A stretch of 52,795 nt of DNA from assembly GCA_028821405.1 (NCBI GenBank), contig JAPPGK010000029.1:1-52795 (forward strand), in the 5' to 3' direction. This stretch comes from Gammaproteobacteria bacterium (GTDB lineage: Bacteria > Pseudomonadota > Gammaproteobacteria > Pseudomonadales > Azotimanducaceae). This document shows positions 16,221 through 25,857 of this stretch, piece by piece (the stretch's first letter is position 1; each line of letters starts with the position of its first letter). The notes beneath the pieces are model-generated. The model ran no database searches, was not told the DNA's origin, and was given only the letters and a program-made list of their open reading frames with translations. The translations under genes were made by a program, and so were the position numbers.

Positions 16221-17237
16221 TCATATCCGTAGCAGGTCCGCCTCCGCCGATAGTCGCTGCGAGGCGGCGCCGGCCACCGCGAGCAGCACGCGTTCCAACG
16301 ACACCCAGGCATCGCCGCGCAACATGCCCTTCGACTGGAGATCGAGCAAGGCGCATTCCTTCTGCAGTTCGTCGACACCATCGGGACCCAGGCGTTTGAC
16401 GGCGGCGTTGAGCACCGGCAGGCGACGGCGCGGGATCCGTGGGTTGGCCCCGGCGGCAAGCTCCCGCGCGCGCTGCAATTGGCCGACGAGCGCCGCGATT
16501 ATCAGGAAGACGGCCACGCCCTCCTGGCGAAGCGTGTTGAGCATCCGGTGCACGCGCACCGGGCGGCCCGCGAAGGCCGCGTCGATCAACTCGAACGTGT
16601 CGAAATGGGCGGCATCGCCGACGCCGGCCTCGATGCCATCGACGCCGACGCGTCCCTGTCCGTGCACGAGCTTCAGCTTCTCGATCTCCTGCACAGCCGC
16701 GAGCAGGTTGCCCTCCACGCGGTCGGCCAGGGCATCGAGGGCATCACCGTCGAGCTCGAGCCCTTCGCGGCGGCAACGCCGTTCCAGCCATCGCGGCAGG
16801 TCGCGAGGGCTGATCGGCCACACCGGAATCACCACCCCTGCCTTGTCGATCGCCTTGTACCAGGCGTTGCTGCGCTGCCGCCAGTCGAGCCCCGCGGCGC
16901 GGCAAAGAACCAACGTGTCGGCAAGTGGCGCCGCGAGGTAGCCGCGGATCGCATCCGAACCCGCGCGGTCGAGGCCCCGCGGGGGAATACGCACGTCGAG
17001 CAGTCGCTTGGCGGCGAACAGCGACAGGTTCCCGGCCTCGGCGAAGAGCTCCGCCCAAGGTGCCCGGGCCACCGCCTCGAAGATCGTGCGCTCGTCGTAA
17101 CCGAGGGCCTTGGCGGCAGCGACGATGTCGTCGCTGGCTTCGTCGACCAGGAGCTGTTCGTCGCCGCTGACGAGATAGATGCCCTTGAGGTCGCCGGCTT
17201 CGAGGTGCCGTTGAAGTTGATCAGCGCGAATCTGCAT
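16221..17237 (-). CDS. holA: DNA polymerase III subunit delta
   Basis: A 338-residue protein, close to the 343 of E. coli HolA. It belongs to the clamp-loader complex that opens the beta sliding clamp at replication forks. The start MQIRADQLQRHLE and following LKGIYLVSGDEQLLVDEA are typical of delta subunits, as are GNLSLFAAKRLLDVRIP (the beta-binding wrench region) and DRVEGNLLAAVQEIEKLKL. The frame is open for 52 codons upstream, but the ATG at 17237 gives the family N-terminus and overlaps the lptE stop by 17 nt. The leuS-lptE-holA order is standard for Gammaproteobacteria. Confidence 0.93.
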   Translation of the reverse strand: MQIRADQLQRHLEAGDLKGIYLVSGDEQLLVDEASDDIVAAAKALGYDERTIFEAVARAPWAELFAEAGNLSLFAAKRLLDVRIPPRGLDRAGSDAIRGYLAAPLADTLVLCRAAGLDWRQRSNAWYKAIDKAGVVIPVWPISPRDLPRWLERRCRREGLELDGDALDALADRVEGNLLAAVQEIEKLKLVHGQGRVGVDGIEAGVGDAAHFDTFELIDAAFAGRPVRVHRMLNTLRQEGVAVFLIIAALVGQLQRARELAAGANPRIPRRRLPVLNAAVKRLGPDGVDELQKECALLDLQSKGMLRGDAWVSLERVLLAVAGAASQRLSAEADLLRI

Positions 17238-17721
17238 CGTGTCTCGACAAGGCGTCCAATACCCGCACCATGCGGCCCACGAGGTCGTCCCGGGCCTCGG
17301 CGGCGAGCAGCCTTTGCTCTTCACTGCTGCCGATGAGATTGTCGCGGTCCAACCGGGCCACGCGTTCGGCGCGTAGTACTTGGGCAGGGGCAAGCTCGCC
17401 GCCCTCGCCGTCCGATACCGCGAAACTCACCTGCAAAGCCAGTTCGTACTCAGCGGTCCGGGCACCCCGGGTGACGGAAACGCTGCGCCAGTCCTCGTTC
17501 TGATCGGTCAAGCGAACCACGACATCGGCATCGGCATCCACCAGGCGCACGCCGGCCGACTCGAGCGCTCGGGCGAGGTCGGCATCCAAGTCGACCCCGC
17601 GCTCGGCATCGATGCGAACCGTCTCGAAGGCTGCCGCGAGTTCCCAGGTGCGCAACTGGAACCCGCAGCCCGCGATGGCCAGGAAGGTAATCCATGCCCC
17701 GACACGCGCCCTGCGGGTCAT
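17221..17721 (-). CDS. lptE: LPS-assembly lipoprotein LptE
   Basis: A 166-residue lipoprotein. LptE plugs the LptD barrel that inserts lipopolysaccharide into the outer leaflet of the outer membrane. The signal MTRRARVGAWITFLAIAGCGFQLR has a lipobox LAIAGC (Cys19), and GCGFQLR is the usual LptE start after cleavage. EYELALQVSFAV, RAERVARLDRDNLIGSSEEQ and LVGRMVRVL are family features of the C-terminal half. The ATG at 17721 overlaps the leuS stop (ATGA) and the end overlaps holA. This gene implies an LPS-bearing outer membrane. Confidence 0.92.
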   Translation of the reverse strand: MTRRARVGAWITFLAIAGCGFQLRTWELAAAFETVRIDAERGVDLDADLARALESAGVRLVDADADVVVRLTDQNEDWRSVSVTRGARTAEYELALQVSFAVSDGEGGELAPAQVLRAERVARLDRDNLIGSSEEQRLLAAEARDDLVGRMVRVLDALSRHDADSR

Positions 17722-20147
17722 CCCACCACCAGGTTCACCAGCTTGCCCGGCACCACGATGGTCTTCCTGAGCGCGCCGCCGTCCAAGTATCTCGCCACGT
17801 TGTCGTTGGCCTTGGCGGCCGCCACCACCGATGCCTCGTCGGCGTCGGCCGCGACGGCCACCCGGCCCCGCACCTTGCCGTTGACCTGCACAGCGAGTTC
17901 CAGCGTCGACTCGACGGTCTTCGCCTCGTCGTACGTTGGCCAACGGGCGGAGTCGAACAGGCCGTCGTTGTGGCCAAGCCGGGAATAGAGCTCCTCGGCG
18001 ATGTGCGGCGCGAACGGCGCCAACATCACGACCAACGGCACCAGTTCGTCCCGCTTCGCCGTACGCCCGTCGGCGCGCACCCGGTTCAAGTATTCCATCA
18101 TCGCCGCGATGGCGGTATTGAACTGAAGTGCGGGCACCTGGTCGCTGACCTGCTTGATGGTGCGGTGCAGCGCCCGTTCCACATCCGGGTCGGGCTTGCC
18201 GTTCTCCGCGCCGACCACGCTTTGCCACAAGCGGTTCAGGAACCCTCGTGGCCCCTGGATACCCAGGCTCTGGTAGTCGGCGACCTGGTCGTAGGGGCCG
18301 AGGAAGAGCAGGTAGAGGCGCAGCGTGTCCGCCCCGAACTCGTCGACGATCTTGTCCGGCGAGATGACGTTGCCGCGGCTCTTCGACATCTTGCGACCGT
18401 CGCGGATCAGCAGTCCATGAGCGCGGAACTTGGCGAACGGCTCGTCGAACTCCAACTCGCCGAGGTCGGCCAGCGCCATCGTGAGGAACCGGGCGTACAT
18501 CAGGTGCAGCACCGCGTGCTCGTTGCCGCCGATGTAGGAGTCCACCGGCAACCATCGCCGGGTCATCTCCGCATCGAAGGGCACGTCGTTGCGATCCGCG
18601 CTGGGGTAGCGGAGGAAGTACCAGCCGCTGCACAGGAAGTTGTCGGTGACGTCGGTGTCCCGGTGCGCCGGCGCCGCGCAGTTCGGGCACGGCGTTTCGT
18701 ACCACTGTGTCGCCCGGGTCAACGGGCTCACGCCCGTGTCGTCCGGTTGAAAGTCGACCAGGTGCGGCAGTTCCACGGGAAGCTCCGCTTCGGGTACCGG
18801 CACCGGACCACAGGCGTCGCAGTGGATGATCGGGATGGGAGGTCCCCAGTAGCGTTGGCGCGAGACGCACCAGTCCCGCAAGTGGTAGTTGACCCGCGGC
18901 TCGGCCACGCCACGACCGGCGAGCCAGTCGACGACGGCCCGCTTGCCGTCGGCCACCGAAAGGTCGTCGAAGCGGCCGGAGTTGACCATGGTGCCGTCGC
19001 CGACGTATGCCGCCTCCAAGGGCGTTTGGGCATCCTCGCCGGACGCGGCGATGACCCGCACGATGGGCAACTCGAAGGTCTTGGCGAATTCGAAATCCCG
19101 GGTGTCGTGGCCCGGCACCGCCATGATCGCGCCGGTGCCGTAGCCCATCAGCACGTAGTCCGCGATCCACACGGGAATCTCGGCGCCGTTCACCGGGTTG
19201 ACGCAGTAGGCGCCGGTGGCGACGCCGGTCTTTTCCTTGTCGATCTTCTGCCGCTCCACCAGGTCCTGCTTGGCAACCTGGTCCCGGTACGTATCCACGG
19301 CTTCCCTTTGCCCGGCCGTCGTCACCACCGAGACCAGCGGGTGTTCCGGGGCGAGCACCATGTACGTGGCGCCGAACAGGGTATCCGGGCGTGTGGTGAA
19401 GATGCGGATGGTCTCGTCGTGTCCCGCCACGGCGAAGTCGACCTCGGCCCCCTCGCTGCGGCCGATCCAGTTGGCCTGTGCCTTCTTGGTCTTCTCCGAC
19501 CAGTCGATCACGCCCAGGTTGTCGAGCAGGCGCTCGGCGTAGTCGGTGATCCTGAAGAACCACTGCGGCAGTTGGCGCTGCTCCACCGTTGCTTCGCAAC
19601 GCTCGCAAAGGCCGTCCAGGACCTGCTCGTTGGCGAGCACGGTCTTGCAGGACGGGCACCAGTTGACCGGCGCCTCCCGGCGCTCCGCCAAGCCGGCGGA
19701 GAGGAGCTTGAGGAACACCCACTGGGTCCACTTGTAGTAGCCCGGGTCCGTGGAGTTGACGGTGTGGGTCCAATCGAACATGCCGCCGAAACGCTTCAGC
19801 GTCCGGGTGAAGTTCGCGACGTTCTCCGGGATGAGATCGTTGGGGTTCTTGCCCACCTTGAGGGCGTAGTTCTCCGAGTGGATGCCGAACGCGTCGAAGC
19901 CGATGGGCTCGAACACGTCCTTGCCCATGAGTCGCCAATAGCGCCCGTTCACGTCGGCACCGGTGTAGGCGTAGAGGTTGCCGATATGCAGACCCTCCGC
20001 GGAGGGATACGGGAACATCATCAGGTTGTAGTACGGATCCCGGGCCGCGCGCAGATCCTCGTCGCTCCACGCATTGGTGCCGCGGCGTTCCCATTGGGCC
20101 TGCCACTTGGCCTCCACGGCCTGCGGGTCGTAGCGTTCGCTGCTCAT
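17718..20147 (-). CDS. leuS: Leucyl-tRNA synthetase, atypical for Gammaproteobacteria
   Basis: An 809-residue class I synthetase that charges tRNA-Leu. The first signature reads LHIGNLYAYTGADVNGRY (His54-Ile-Gly-Asn57) in place of the usual HMGH, followed by VFEPIGFDAFGIHSENYALK. The second is GRKMSKSRGNV in the C-terminal half. An editing domain is present between them (TRPDTLFGATYMVLAPEHPL), as is a zinc-binding CPSCKTVL...CERC pair. The PYPSAEGLHIGN form and shorter length resemble the LeuRS lineage I associate with Chloroflexi and some Gram-positive phyla, rather than the ~860-residue E. coli type. Yet it sits in the usual position before lptE, which suggests replacement in place. The lineage is from memory. 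Confidence 0.95.
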   Translation of the reverse strand: MSSERYDPQAVEAKWQAQWERRGTNAWSDEDLRAARDPYYNLMMFPYPSAEGLHIGNLYAYTGADVNGRYWRLMGKDVFEPIGFDAFGIHSENYALKVGKNPNDLIPENVANFTRTLKRFGGMFDWTHTVNSTDPGYYKWTQWVFLKLLSAGLAERREAPVNWCPSCKTVLANEQVLDGLCERCEATVEQRQLPQWFFRITDYAERLLDNLGVIDWSEKTKKAQANWIGRSEGAEVDFAVAGHDETIRIFTTRPDTLFGATYMVLAPEHPLVSVVTTAGQREAVDTYRDQVAKQDLVERQKIDKEKTGVATGAYCVNPVNGAEIPVWIADYVLMGYGTGAIMAVPGHDTRDFEFAKTFELPIVRVIAASGEDAQTPLEAAYVGDGTMVNSGRFDDLSVADGKRAVVDWLAGRGVAEPRVNYHLRDWCVSRQRYWGPPIPIIHCDACGPVPVPEAELPVELPHLVDFQPDDTGVSPLTRATQWYETPCPNCAAPAHRDTDVTDNFLCSGWYFLRYPSADRNDVPFDAEMTRRWLPVDSYIGGNEHAVLHLMYARFLTMALADLGELEFDEPFAKFRAHGLLIRDGRKMSKSRGNVISPDKIVDEFGADTLRLYLLFLGPYDQVADYQSLGIQGPRGFLNRLWQSVVGAENGKPDPDVERALHRTIKQVSDQVPALQFNTAIAAMMEYLNRVRADGRTAKRDELVPLVVMLAPFAPHIAEELYSRLGHNDGLFDSARWPTYDEAKTVESTLELAVQVNGKVRGRVAVAADADEASVVAAAKANDNVARYLDGGALRKTIVVPGKLVNLVVG

Positions 20148-20268
20148 GGTTGACGGGTCGCCATGGGAGGGTGCGCCACCTTAATCGAAACGGGGGCGGA
20201 AATGAACGTCAATGGCCAAGATGTCGATGTCGCCGAGACACGCCGTTCGGCCTGAGGCGACGCCGCGT

Positions 20269-23200
20269 TTACGGGTCGGGCGTTGGGTCGATGTCGGGGT
20301 CGTCGGATAGGATGACGCGGCCTGCGGTGTCGTCGACGAGCAAGTCGTGGAATGCCGCCACCGCAGCCGCGTTCGACGGCGTGAACCCGACGTCGACGAT
20401 ATCCCCCGTATGGACGACGTTCAGTACGTCGTCGCCCCACTCGAAGGTGAATACGTAGCGGATGCTGGAATCGACGACGACGCCGGCCGGGTCGATGTCC
20501 GCCCGAACCGAACCGTCTGCGGAAATCCGGATGCCGTCGAACCGGGGGCCGTTTCCCGACACCACCCACGGGATCGGCAAGGCGGGTTCGGTGACGCCTC
20601 TGAAGACGGCGAAGTCGTCGTCCTTGTAGATGTCCTCGTCGTAGATCACGATGGCGTGGACTCCCGAAGCACGACCCGTCGTCGGCCCGGCCGAGAGATT
20701 CGACAGCTGGCCGGCGGAATTCTCCATCAGGTTCATGACCGTGATGGGTTGGTCGGACCCGACGATCAGACGCCACTTCCCCTCGCCGGTGCCGAGCGAC
20801 CCATCCAGGCCGGCGACCCCGGCCTCGAGTTCCGCCGCCGTGAAGGATTCGGCGGCACCTGCGGCGAGGGACGTCCCCGCGAGCGAACTGGATTGGCCCG
20901 CATCGTCCACGCCCCTGATCGTCACGTTCGCGGTCTCATCCCCCGCGTTGACGAGCCGCAACCGGCTCACCGCGTCGGTGTCTGCGCCGGGATTGAACAT
21001 CGGCACGTGGTAGCCGTCCTCGGCAGGGGGCACCATGTCCTGCATCGGGACCAGGAATCCATCCGAACTGCGAACGTAGGACAGTACCTCGATGTAGTCT
21101 TCGCTGGTCAGTTCCAAACGCCAGTCGCCCTCGCCCGCGCCGATGCCTCCGGACAGCCCCCTCTCCTCGTTTCCCTGCTCCAGGTCGTCGGAATCAATGT
21201 ACGTCGCCCCGTTCGCAGCGACTGTCAACGTGGGCGAATCGTAGGCACGGTCGGTCTCGTCGAAGGCCGCGATGGTCGCCACCGCCTCGGTGTCGCCCCG
21301 GTTGATCACCCGCACGAGGCCCTCGCGCCCCAGCGCATCCGCTGCCGACGGGAACAGCGGGACGAAATGCGCGTTGCCGGTCCGGTTCGACGGCCCGCCC
21401 GACAGATTCGCCAGACGGCCCGTGGAATGCGAAAGGAGACTCATCACCTGGATGTCACCAGGGGCCTCGATGTCGAGACGCCACCTGCCCGTCCCGTCGC
21501 CGAGAGATCCCGAAAGCGCCGGCGCGGTGCCGGTCTCCAGTTCGTCGGCGCTGACTGTCAGGACGCCCAGCGCCGGGATGTCGGCGTTCACGGCGCCACC
21601 CTCCGCGCCGTCGTCGTCGGTCCCCCGTATGGTCGCGGCGGCGGCGTGCGGAGTGGGGTTCGCGAGCTTGAGGAGACTCTCCACCGAGGTGTCGCTGCCG
21701 GGATTGAACAGCCCCACGCGGTAGATTTCGCCCCCACGCGCCACCAGGTCGTGCACCGAGGCGAGCAACCCGTCCGGCATGCGAACGTAGGTCAGGACCT
21801 CGACGTCGGGAAGGTGCGCGACATCCAGACGCCAGGGCCCTTCGCCGGACCCCGTGCCGCCGACAAGCCCCTTGGCGCTTTCGCCGGCGTCCATGTCCCG
21901 GGAGTCGAGCTGTACGACGGCATCCTCCCCGACCGACAGCACAAGCGAGCCAACCGACGCGCCTTCGCCGTTGAAGACGATGATGGTCAGGACACTTGCG
22001 CGTTCACTGCGGTTCACGACGCGCATGACGCCGATCCGCCCGGAGGCGTCAGACGCCGACGGGAAATAGGGAATCGACGCCACGGTCGGCTCGGCGACCG
22101 TCACCGACAGGTCCAGGATCGTCGACACGCCCGGTTCCGCGAGGGTCACGGTCACAACCACCGTCCCGGGCGCCGCCCTCGCAAACAGCACCAGCAGGTC
22201 GCCTTCGATCCGCACTTCGAGGATCGACGGGTCGCTGGAGGTCGCCGTGTAACTCAGCGCGTTGGCCGCGATATCCGGGAAGAGGTCGGCGAGTGCAATC
22301 CGCGACTCCACGGCGGCGGGGAGCGCGTAGGACGTCGGGACGCGGGCGAAGCCGACGGCATCGCCCACGATGACCAGGTCACCGCCAGCGGCGGCTTCGA
22401 GGCCGTGGAAGCAAGGCACACCACCGTAGCACTCGTCGTCCGGCAGCTCGGGTGCCGAAGCAAAGGACACGCGGACGGGGCCGCTGCCGTCGGGCGTGAT
22501 CGTAAGGGGGTCGCTCGTGGTAGCGCCGGCGGGCACCGTCACGGCGTCCGCCGATAGCGTGCCGCCCACCACGGACACGTCGGCCTGCATATCGAAAGGC
22601 GCCCCCTCGCGCACCGTGGCCGCGACCGTGAACGCCTGCAGTCGGGACCACTCGAGCGTCAGCGGAAACGGCACGCCGGGGTTGTCATGCAGGTCGACCT
22701 CGATCAATTCGCCGTGGCCCGCAAAGACCCCGGCAGGCAGTTCGGACAGGTTGTTGTCAGAGAGATACAGCCATTTGAAGTCCGCCGGGCCCTCGAACGG
22801 GCGCTCCGGCAGTTCCTCGATCTCGTTGCCGTTCGCGAACAGGCCCCATAGTTCATTCATGTCCGCGAATGCGCCCGACGGGAGCGTCGTCAGGCCATTG
22901 TCGGAGAGCTTCAACTCGGTCACCCTGATCAGGCCCTGGAGGTCGCCGGTTCGCAATTCCCCGGGCAGAGCCCCCGAGAGATTCAGGACGGTCCGCACGG
23001 CGAGATCCTCAGCGGTCACTGCTTCGCAGGGCCCGTCGCGCCGCAGAGCGTCCCGCACGCCGGGCGTGCGGTCGCAGACGCCTTCCTCGATGACCACCGC
23101 CGCGCGGATGCTGCCCTGCGCGAAGTTCAAGATCGTGGACGGGTCGAGCGAGACGGCGAGGGTCTCCCTAGGGGGCTCGATCTCCTCGTCGTCGACGATG

Positions 23201-25857
23201 GGGATTTCGATCCGCGTCTCGGTCTCGCCCGCCGGGATCGTGGCCTCGCCGTCGCCGCCGCCGTGATCGTCGGCATCGGCGTCGAACGTTTCGGGGTCGT
23301 CGTCCCGCCCCAGCCGATAGCCGAACGTCGTCGACGACTCGAGCGGCCGGTCGATCGCGACCCGGAGCACGGCGGTGCCGCCCTCGGCGGCGGCGGCGCT
23401 GGCGTCGACGAAGGAGATCTCCAGCGCGCTGTCGCGGACGGAAACCGCAAGGGATGCCCGCGCGCCGTCGTAGCCTCCGCCGCTCGCCGTGTGGACCAGC
23501 ACCGGCGTTTCGTGGACGCCGTTGTCGTCCTCGTACGCCTCCACCTGCACGGTCTTCCCGCTGTTCCAGTCCTGCGGCGAGAACGCAACCCGGGTGGGCG
23601 ACACCCCGATGTTCGCATCCTCCGCCGCGATGGCGACCTCGACCTCGGCCGAAGGCTCCCACGCCAGGGCGACCTCGTAGGTCGACGACGAACCCTCGTC
23701 GACGGAAAGCCGATCCGGCAGTTCGATCAGCTCCAGGCCGTCCCCGGTCGACGGCACGTCGAGCAGCCACGCCGCCCACTCCGCGTCGTAGGCGGTCCCG
23801 ATCCCGTCGTCCAGATGGCCCAGGTAGCCCTCGTAGTCGCCCTCCCGGAAATAGGCCAGCATGGCGTCCACGTCGTCGTGGTGGCGCTCGAACATGAAGC
23901 GCACCGCGAGATAGCCCCAACGGTAGACCCGGGTCACGCCGTCGCTGTAGATCACGGGGAAGACCTCGCTCAGCTTGAGGTCGCCGTCGCGGCCGACGTC
24001 CACCGCCCTCGGATTGTGGTTGCCCAGCGAGAAGTACTCGGCGAAGCCTTCGAGCCACCAGACGGTGTGGTGCGTGTCGATGCCGTAGTCCCAGAAAGAA
24101 CCGCGAAAGTTGTAGCGACCGTCGAGGTAGTGGACCTGTTCGTGCGCCAGGTTCCACACGGGCCGGTCCTCGAGCCACGTCGCCACGAACGCGATGAACC
24201 GGGCCGTGTTGTCGGGGTCCGACGGGTCGCCCTCGAGGTAGATTCCGCCGTTGTTGGTGTCGTTGCCGAAGAAGAGTCCCGAGTAGGTCTGGTATTCGGT
24301 GGAGTCCGCGAACACCACGACCTCCAGCGACGTGTTGTGGTCGTCGGCGACCGGGGTTCTTCCCGTTCCCAGGCGAACGTGGAAGTACCGCTCGCCGTCG
24401 GCCATCACGGCACACGATTCGTCGAGCTGTGCCGCGTCGAGATCCTGTGCTCGGATCGTCACGCTGTCGCTGCACTCGTGCCGAATGCTAAGCACCAACG
24501 CTTCGAGCTCCGCTTCAAACCCGCAGATGCCGTAGACTTCGCAGTCGTCGTGGTACACCGCAACCGACGCGGTAGCGATCCAGATCGTGCGGCCTTCGCC
24601 GACCATGTCGTACCGCTCGAGGATGCTCTTGATGCCGTCCCGCACGTCGGCATGGATCGGCGCGTCGTCGTACTGGCTGAAGCGCGCCAGTTCCCGACCG
24701 GCGTTTGCCGCCAGGATTTCCAGGTCCGTATCGAGCATCCAGTCGTCCAACGCGCGGTCGCGCAGGATCCGCACCAGTTCGTGGTCCTCAGCGGTCGCAT
24801 CTACGAACGCCTGGTTCCAGTGTCCCCCAAACAGCAGGACGTAGAAACTCTGGATAACGTTGGCCCCGCCTCGCGTGTCGGCGAGGGCCGCGTCCCAGCG
24901 CTCCAGCCACGACTTCGTCTCCGGGAGATAGCGCGCCATTTGCCAGGAACTGTCCATGAGTGTTGCCGCCTCTTCCATCGCATGGGCCAGATGCGCCTCC
25001 GTCTCGTCGTAGAAGTGGGCGTTGTCCGTGAAGGCGTCGAGGGCGCCAACGACCGCGTCGGCGATGTCCTCGTCGGGCTCGGTCCAGTCGAGCTCGTCTC
25101 CCTCGTAGAACTCGACGTAGAACCCCCCCCGAAGGAACAGGAAAAGCTCCTGTATGTTGCTCGAGTTGGTGCCGTCGTAGGCCACCGCGAGCGGCGTCGC
25201 CGCCTCGGCGACATCGATCATGTTCTGCTTGCCGAAGGCGGCGAAGCGCGAGGCCGCCGTCGAGAAGAGGCGGTTGATGCAGCGGGACGACGTCGTCCGG
25301 ATGTGCTCGACCAGGTCGTCGCCGGTCTTGGTCGCGAACGCGTCGTCGTCGCATTCCTCCTCTTCGGCCAGGACGGGCGCACCGTGGCCATGGCTGAACG
25401 CGATATCGAACACGCGCCGCTCCTTCGGATCGAGCAGGCGCGGCGGCGGCGCCTGCCGGGTGCGCCGACTCCGGGAGACGCCCTTGTCTCGGGGGACCGC
25501 TATGATGCGCAGCTTGTCCTCGACGGCCATCACCTGTTCGGGCGTGATGTCCGCGGGCCATGCGTGGTCCTCCCCGGCCCACGCCGGGTTGCCCGCCAGC
25601 GCGAGGCAGCCTGACGCCAGAACGGCGCTAGCCGTTGCCCTCGAGCGGGCGATCGAACGACCGGGTGCAGGGAACCGTAGAGATCGAGACCGGGCAGGAC
25701 GGTTTGAGGGGCTTGGTCCGGGTTTCCCCAGAGGACACGGCCAACCGTCGACACTGTGACCCTGCCGACGATGGCAATGCGGACGTGTTGGCGCGTGGCG
25801 TCCGGGCACCGGACGTGACTCGGCGCTTCGGGCTTTCCGGCTTCCGGTTCTCGTCAT
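20269..25857 (-). CDS. Giant secreted M9 collagenase-like metalloprotease with LRR and C-terminal repeat modules (copy 1)
   Basis: About 1,862 residues. A signal peptide (SIARSRATASAVLASGCLALAGNPAWA) precedes a ~650-residue peptidase region. NLAHEQVHYLDGRYN gives the HExxH zinc site (~572-576), and WWLEGFAEYFS gives the third ligand Glu, as in Vibrio and clostridial M9 collagenases. Then come a beta domain (VSPTRVAFSPQDWNSGKTVQV), a Calx-beta-like segment, about four leucine-rich units (LTTLPSGAFADMNEL), an Ig-like segment, and repeated ~110-residue modules marked by FPSA.DA.GR, EGxWRLEL and VLSYVRSSDGFL. A final ~140-residue domain is unique to this copy. The start is uncertain: the ATG at 25857 has no good ribosome site, and the frame opens at 25983. 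Probably degrades extracellular matrix. The next gene upstream is its paralog. Confidence 0.82.
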   Translation of the reverse strand: MTRTGSRKARSAESRPVPGRHAPTRPHCHRRQGHSVDGWPCPLGKPGPSPSNRPARSRSLRFPAPGRSIARSRATASAVLASGCLALAGNPAWAGEDHAWPADITPEQVMAVEDKLRIIAVPRDKGVSRSRRTRQAPPPRLLDPKERRVFDIAFSHGHGAPVLAEEEECDDDAFATKTGDDLVEHIRTTSSRCINRLFSTAASRFAAFGKQNMIDVAEAATPLAVAYDGTNSSNIQELFLFLRGGFYVEFYEGDELDWTEPDEDIADAVVGALDAFTDNAHFYDETEAHLAHAMEEAATLMDSSWQMARYLPETKSWLERWDAALADTRGGANVIQSFYVLLFGGHWNQAFVDATAEDHELVRILRDRALDDWMLDTDLEILAANAGRELARFSQYDDAPIHADVRDGIKSILERYDMVGEGRTIWIATASVAVYHDDCEVYGICGFEAELEALVLSIRHECSDSVTIRAQDLDAAQLDESCAVMADGERYFHVRLGTGRTPVADDHNTSLEVVVFADSTEYQTYSGLFFGNDTNNGGIYLEGDPSDPDNTARFIAFVATWLEDRPVWNLAHEQVHYLDGRYNFRGSFWDYGIDTHHTVWWLEGFAEYFSLGNHNPRAVDVGRDGDLKLSEVFPVIYSDGVTRVYRWGYLAVRFMFERHHDDVDAMLAYFREGDYEGYLGHLDDGIGTAYDAEWAAWLLDVPSTGDGLELIELPDRLSVDEGSSSTYEVALAWEPSAEVEVAIAAEDANIGVSPTRVAFSPQDWNSGKTVQVEAYEDDNGVHETPVLVHTASGGGYDGARASLAVSVRDSALEISFVDASAAAAEGGTAVLRVAIDRPLESSTTFGYRLGRDDDPETFDADADDHGGGDGEATIPAGETETRIEIPIVDDEEIEPPRETLAVSLDPSTILNFAQGSIRAAVVIEEGVCDRTPGVRDALRRDGPCEAVTAEDLAVRTVLNLSGALPGELRTGDLQGLIRVTELKLSDNGLTTLPSGAFADMNELWGLFANGNEIEELPERPFEGPADFKWLYLSDNNLSELPAGVFAGHGELIEVDLHDNPGVPFPLTLEWSRLQAFTVAATVREGAPFDMQADVSVVGGTLSADAVTVPAGATTSDPLTITPDGSGPVRVSFASAPELPDDECYGGVPCFHGLEAAAGGDLVIVGDAVGFARVPTSYALPAAVESRIALADLFPDIAANALSYTATSSDPSILEVRIEGDLLVLFARAAPGTVVVTVTLAEPGVSTILDLSVTVAEPTVASIPYFPSASDASGRIGVMRVVNRSERASVLTIIVFNGEGASVGSLVLSVGEDAVVQLDSRDMDAGESAKGLVGGTGSGEGPWRLDVAHLPDVEVLTYVRMPDGLLASVHDLVARGGEIYRVGLFNPGSDTSVESLLKLANPTPHAAAATIRGTDDDGAEGGAVNADIPALGVLTVSADELETGTAPALSGSLGDGTGRWRLDIEAPGDIQVMSLLSHSTGRLANLSGGPSNRTGNAHFVPLFPSAADALGREGLVRVINRGDTEAVATIAAFDETDRAYDSPTLTVAANGATYIDSDDLEQGNEERGLSGGIGAGEGDWRLELTSEDYIEVLSYVRSSDGFLVPMQDMVPPAEDGYHVPMFNPGADTDAVSRLRLVNAGDETANVTIRGVDDAGQSSSLAGTSLAAGAAESFTAAELEAGVAGLDGSLGTGEGKWRLIVGSDQPITVMNLMENSAGQLSNLSAGPTTGRASGVHAIVIYDEDIYKDDDFAVFRGVTEPALPIPWVVSGNGPRFDGIRISADGSVRADIDPAGVVVDSSIRYVFTFEWGDDVLNVVHTGDIVDVGFTPSNAAAVAAFHDLLVDDTAGRVILSDDPDIDPTPDP
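23291..23929. repeat. 639-bp tract identical to 28940-29578
   Basis: By direct reading, this stretch of collagenase copy 1 is base-for-base identical to copy 2 at an offset of 5,649. The flanks diverge (first mismatches at 23290 and 23930). Synonymous sites are identical too, so recent duplication or gene conversion is more likely than selection. Confidence 0.8.

Noticed and set aside
17221-20106. A single 961-codon minus-strand frame spanning leuS and lptE
   Set aside because: Its first ~790 codons are the wrong frame of leuS. Only the last 166 codons (LptE) are real.
20347-25614. Very long plus-strand open frames (736 and 783 codons) opposite the first collagenase gene, and the like opposite copy 2
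   Set aside because: Arg/Val/Gly/His-rich translations with no recognisable domain. They are antisense shadows of G+C-rich coding DNA, and the minus strand carries clear M9, LRR and repeat motifs.
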